44,620 bases of DNA from a candidate division KSB1 bacterium (GTDB lineage: Bacteria; Zhuqueibacterota; Zhuqueibacteria; Oceanimicrobiales; Oceanimicrobiaceae): positions 1 through 44,620 of the forward strand of contig JADFPY010000006.1 in the NCBI GenBank assembly GCA_022562085.1. The letters are read 5' to 3'. The translations under genes and the position numbers were made by a program. Position 1 is the first letter of the stretch. Each line of letters begins with the position of its first letter. The notes under the pieces are model-generated. The model was not told the origin of the DNA and did no database searches. It saw only the letters and a list, made by a program, of their open reading frames with translations. Below, piece by piece: positions 43,975 to 44,620 of this stretch.

Positions 43975-44267
43975 GAAGCTTTGGCGCTGCCATTGTTTAT
44001 TTCATACGGTGTGGAAAGAACAGTCCTTGAAATTTCACAGATTCGAAATCTACGATTATAACGATCTTGAAAGATTCATGCAGCCGGATGAACAACAATA
44101 TCTGGCTTTTGCTGGCAGGAAACACTGTTCGGCTGGGGCGAGGAGAGAGACATTGTGCTTTAATCAGTGTCTGGATGGCGTTTACGGCCGCTTGGCATAC
44201 ATTTCGTCTGTTTTCAAGTCACTTTGTGAAATCACGACTCGGAAAGCCGGCCTTAACGAATTAGAGT
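43975..44267 (+). pseudogene. Decayed copy of the CDP-alcohol phosphotransferase C-terminus
   Basis: Pieces in different frames match the tail of the intact gene just upstream: 'LFISYGVERTVLEIS' with 'LLISYCVERIVPGIF', 'FEIYDYNDLERFM' with 'REIYDYAKIDRFI', and 'NNNIWLLLAGNT' plus 'ISVWMAFTAAWHTFRLFS' with 'NNNIWLLLIATI' plus 'ISLWMLVTASWHTLRLLS'. At least two frameshifts (near 44036 and 44083) and no start are present. It is a tandem duplication remnant. Confidence 0.85.
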
Positions 44268-44283
44268 AGGGAAATTTAGAAGT

Positions 44284-44620
44284 ATGGTAATTACTACCCC
44301 GCAGAATGGCATTTTTCAACACAGGGTAGCTTATATTTTGGATCAGCAACTGCCAGCTCAAAAAGCGAATACCGAGCAAGTGATGAATACAATATCCTCT
44401 TTAGCTAGTGAAGGAGTTAATATTAAGCTTTTCATTCCGCGCAAATGGCGCACTCTTGGTAGATCAAAAAAGCAATTTAAGCAAAAGCTCCTTGATTATT
44501 ACGATATTCAAAACGGCTTTACTGTTTCAGGAATTTTTCATCTCCCTTTCTCACCCTTCAAAATCGACAAGATCTCACACGGCATACTTGCTGCATTATA
44601 TTCAGTGGCCAAGCACGAAA
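44284..44620 (+). CDS. Probable glycosyltransferase (GT4-like), N-terminus only, cut by window edge
   Basis: From ATG 44284 the frame is open to the right edge (112 codons). The visible part, 'RVAYILDQQLPAQKANTEQV' then 'MNTISSLASEGVNIKLFIPR', resembles the N-terminal Rossmann domain of family-4 glycosyltransferases, where a helix follows the first strand and 'GVNIKLF' is the second strand. The nucleotide-sugar-binding C-domain lies outside. It lacks a signal peptide. It follows the lipid-head-group genes, so it may glycosylate their product. Confidence 0.6.
   Translation, partial: MVITTPQNGIFQHRVAYILDQQLPAQKANTEQVMNTISSLASEGVNIKLFIPRKWRTLGRSKKQFKQKLLDYYDIQNGFTVSGIFHLPFSPFKIDKISHGILAALYSVAKHE

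Noticed and set aside
1-44620. CRISPR arrays, insertion sequences, prophage, toxin-antitoxin or restriction systems
   Set aside because: No regularly spaced repeats, transposase or integrase motifs, or phage genes were found on either strand.

Overview
The window looks like a chromosomal piece of an uncultured, didermic bacterium, most likely of the FCB supergroup (Calditrichota/KSB1-like). The evidence is a secreted lamin-tail protein ending in a FlgD-like C-terminal domain, several predicted outer-membrane barrels, many Sec signal peptides and lipoproteins, and moderate GC. The taxonomic call is inference; there is no rRNA gene here. The first ~5 kb are visibly GC-richer than the rest.

Region 1 (1-16 kb) is dominated by secreted or catabolic enzymes that would suit scavenging of peptides and modified amino acids: a BNR/VPS10-like repeat protein cut by the left edge, an M14 zinc carboxypeptidase, a DUF3179 protein, a MetA-like barrel, an HELLH zincin, a D-aminoacylase-type lipoprotein followed by a decayed copy of its C-terminus, an aminotransferase, a lipoprotein of unknown function, and a sarcosine/N-methyl-amino-acid oxidase in an operon with gamma-glutamyltransferase. 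The DUF3179 gene carries an in-frame TGA exactly where the family has its YCPL cysteine, followed by a hairpin, so it is a good selenoprotein candidate.

Region 2 (16-25 kb) holds envelope and housekeeping genes: a lytic transglycosylase, a minimal MoxR-DUF58 pair, rlmN, a TPR protein, an M23 peptidase and the lamin-tail protein. Region 3 (25-32.6 kb) is a tight plus-strand housekeeping operon: yggS, yggT, divIVA, purine nucleoside phosphorylase, ileS, dksA/traR-like, lspA and an rluD-type gene. ileS is split by a -1 frameshift at a CCCAAAA slippery-type heptamer.

Region 4 (32.8-37.2 kb) encodes four consecutive exported proteins: a bactofilin-like/beta-barrel protein, a toast-rack protein, and two DUF4097 paralogs whose ~20-residue repeats differ in their turn motif (DEGD versus TTNG). 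It ends at a strong terminator. After a YggX-like protein and an aldehyde dehydrogenase comes region 5 (39.9-44.6 kb), a cluster for an unusual phospholipid or phospho-polyol. It has a nucleotidyltransferase-CDP-alcohol phosphotransferase fusion, a radical SAM/SPASM enzyme, a second CDP-alcohol phosphotransferase with a degenerate nucleotidyltransferase half, a pseudogene copy of that enzyme's tail, and the start of a glycosyltransferase-like gene cut by the right edge.
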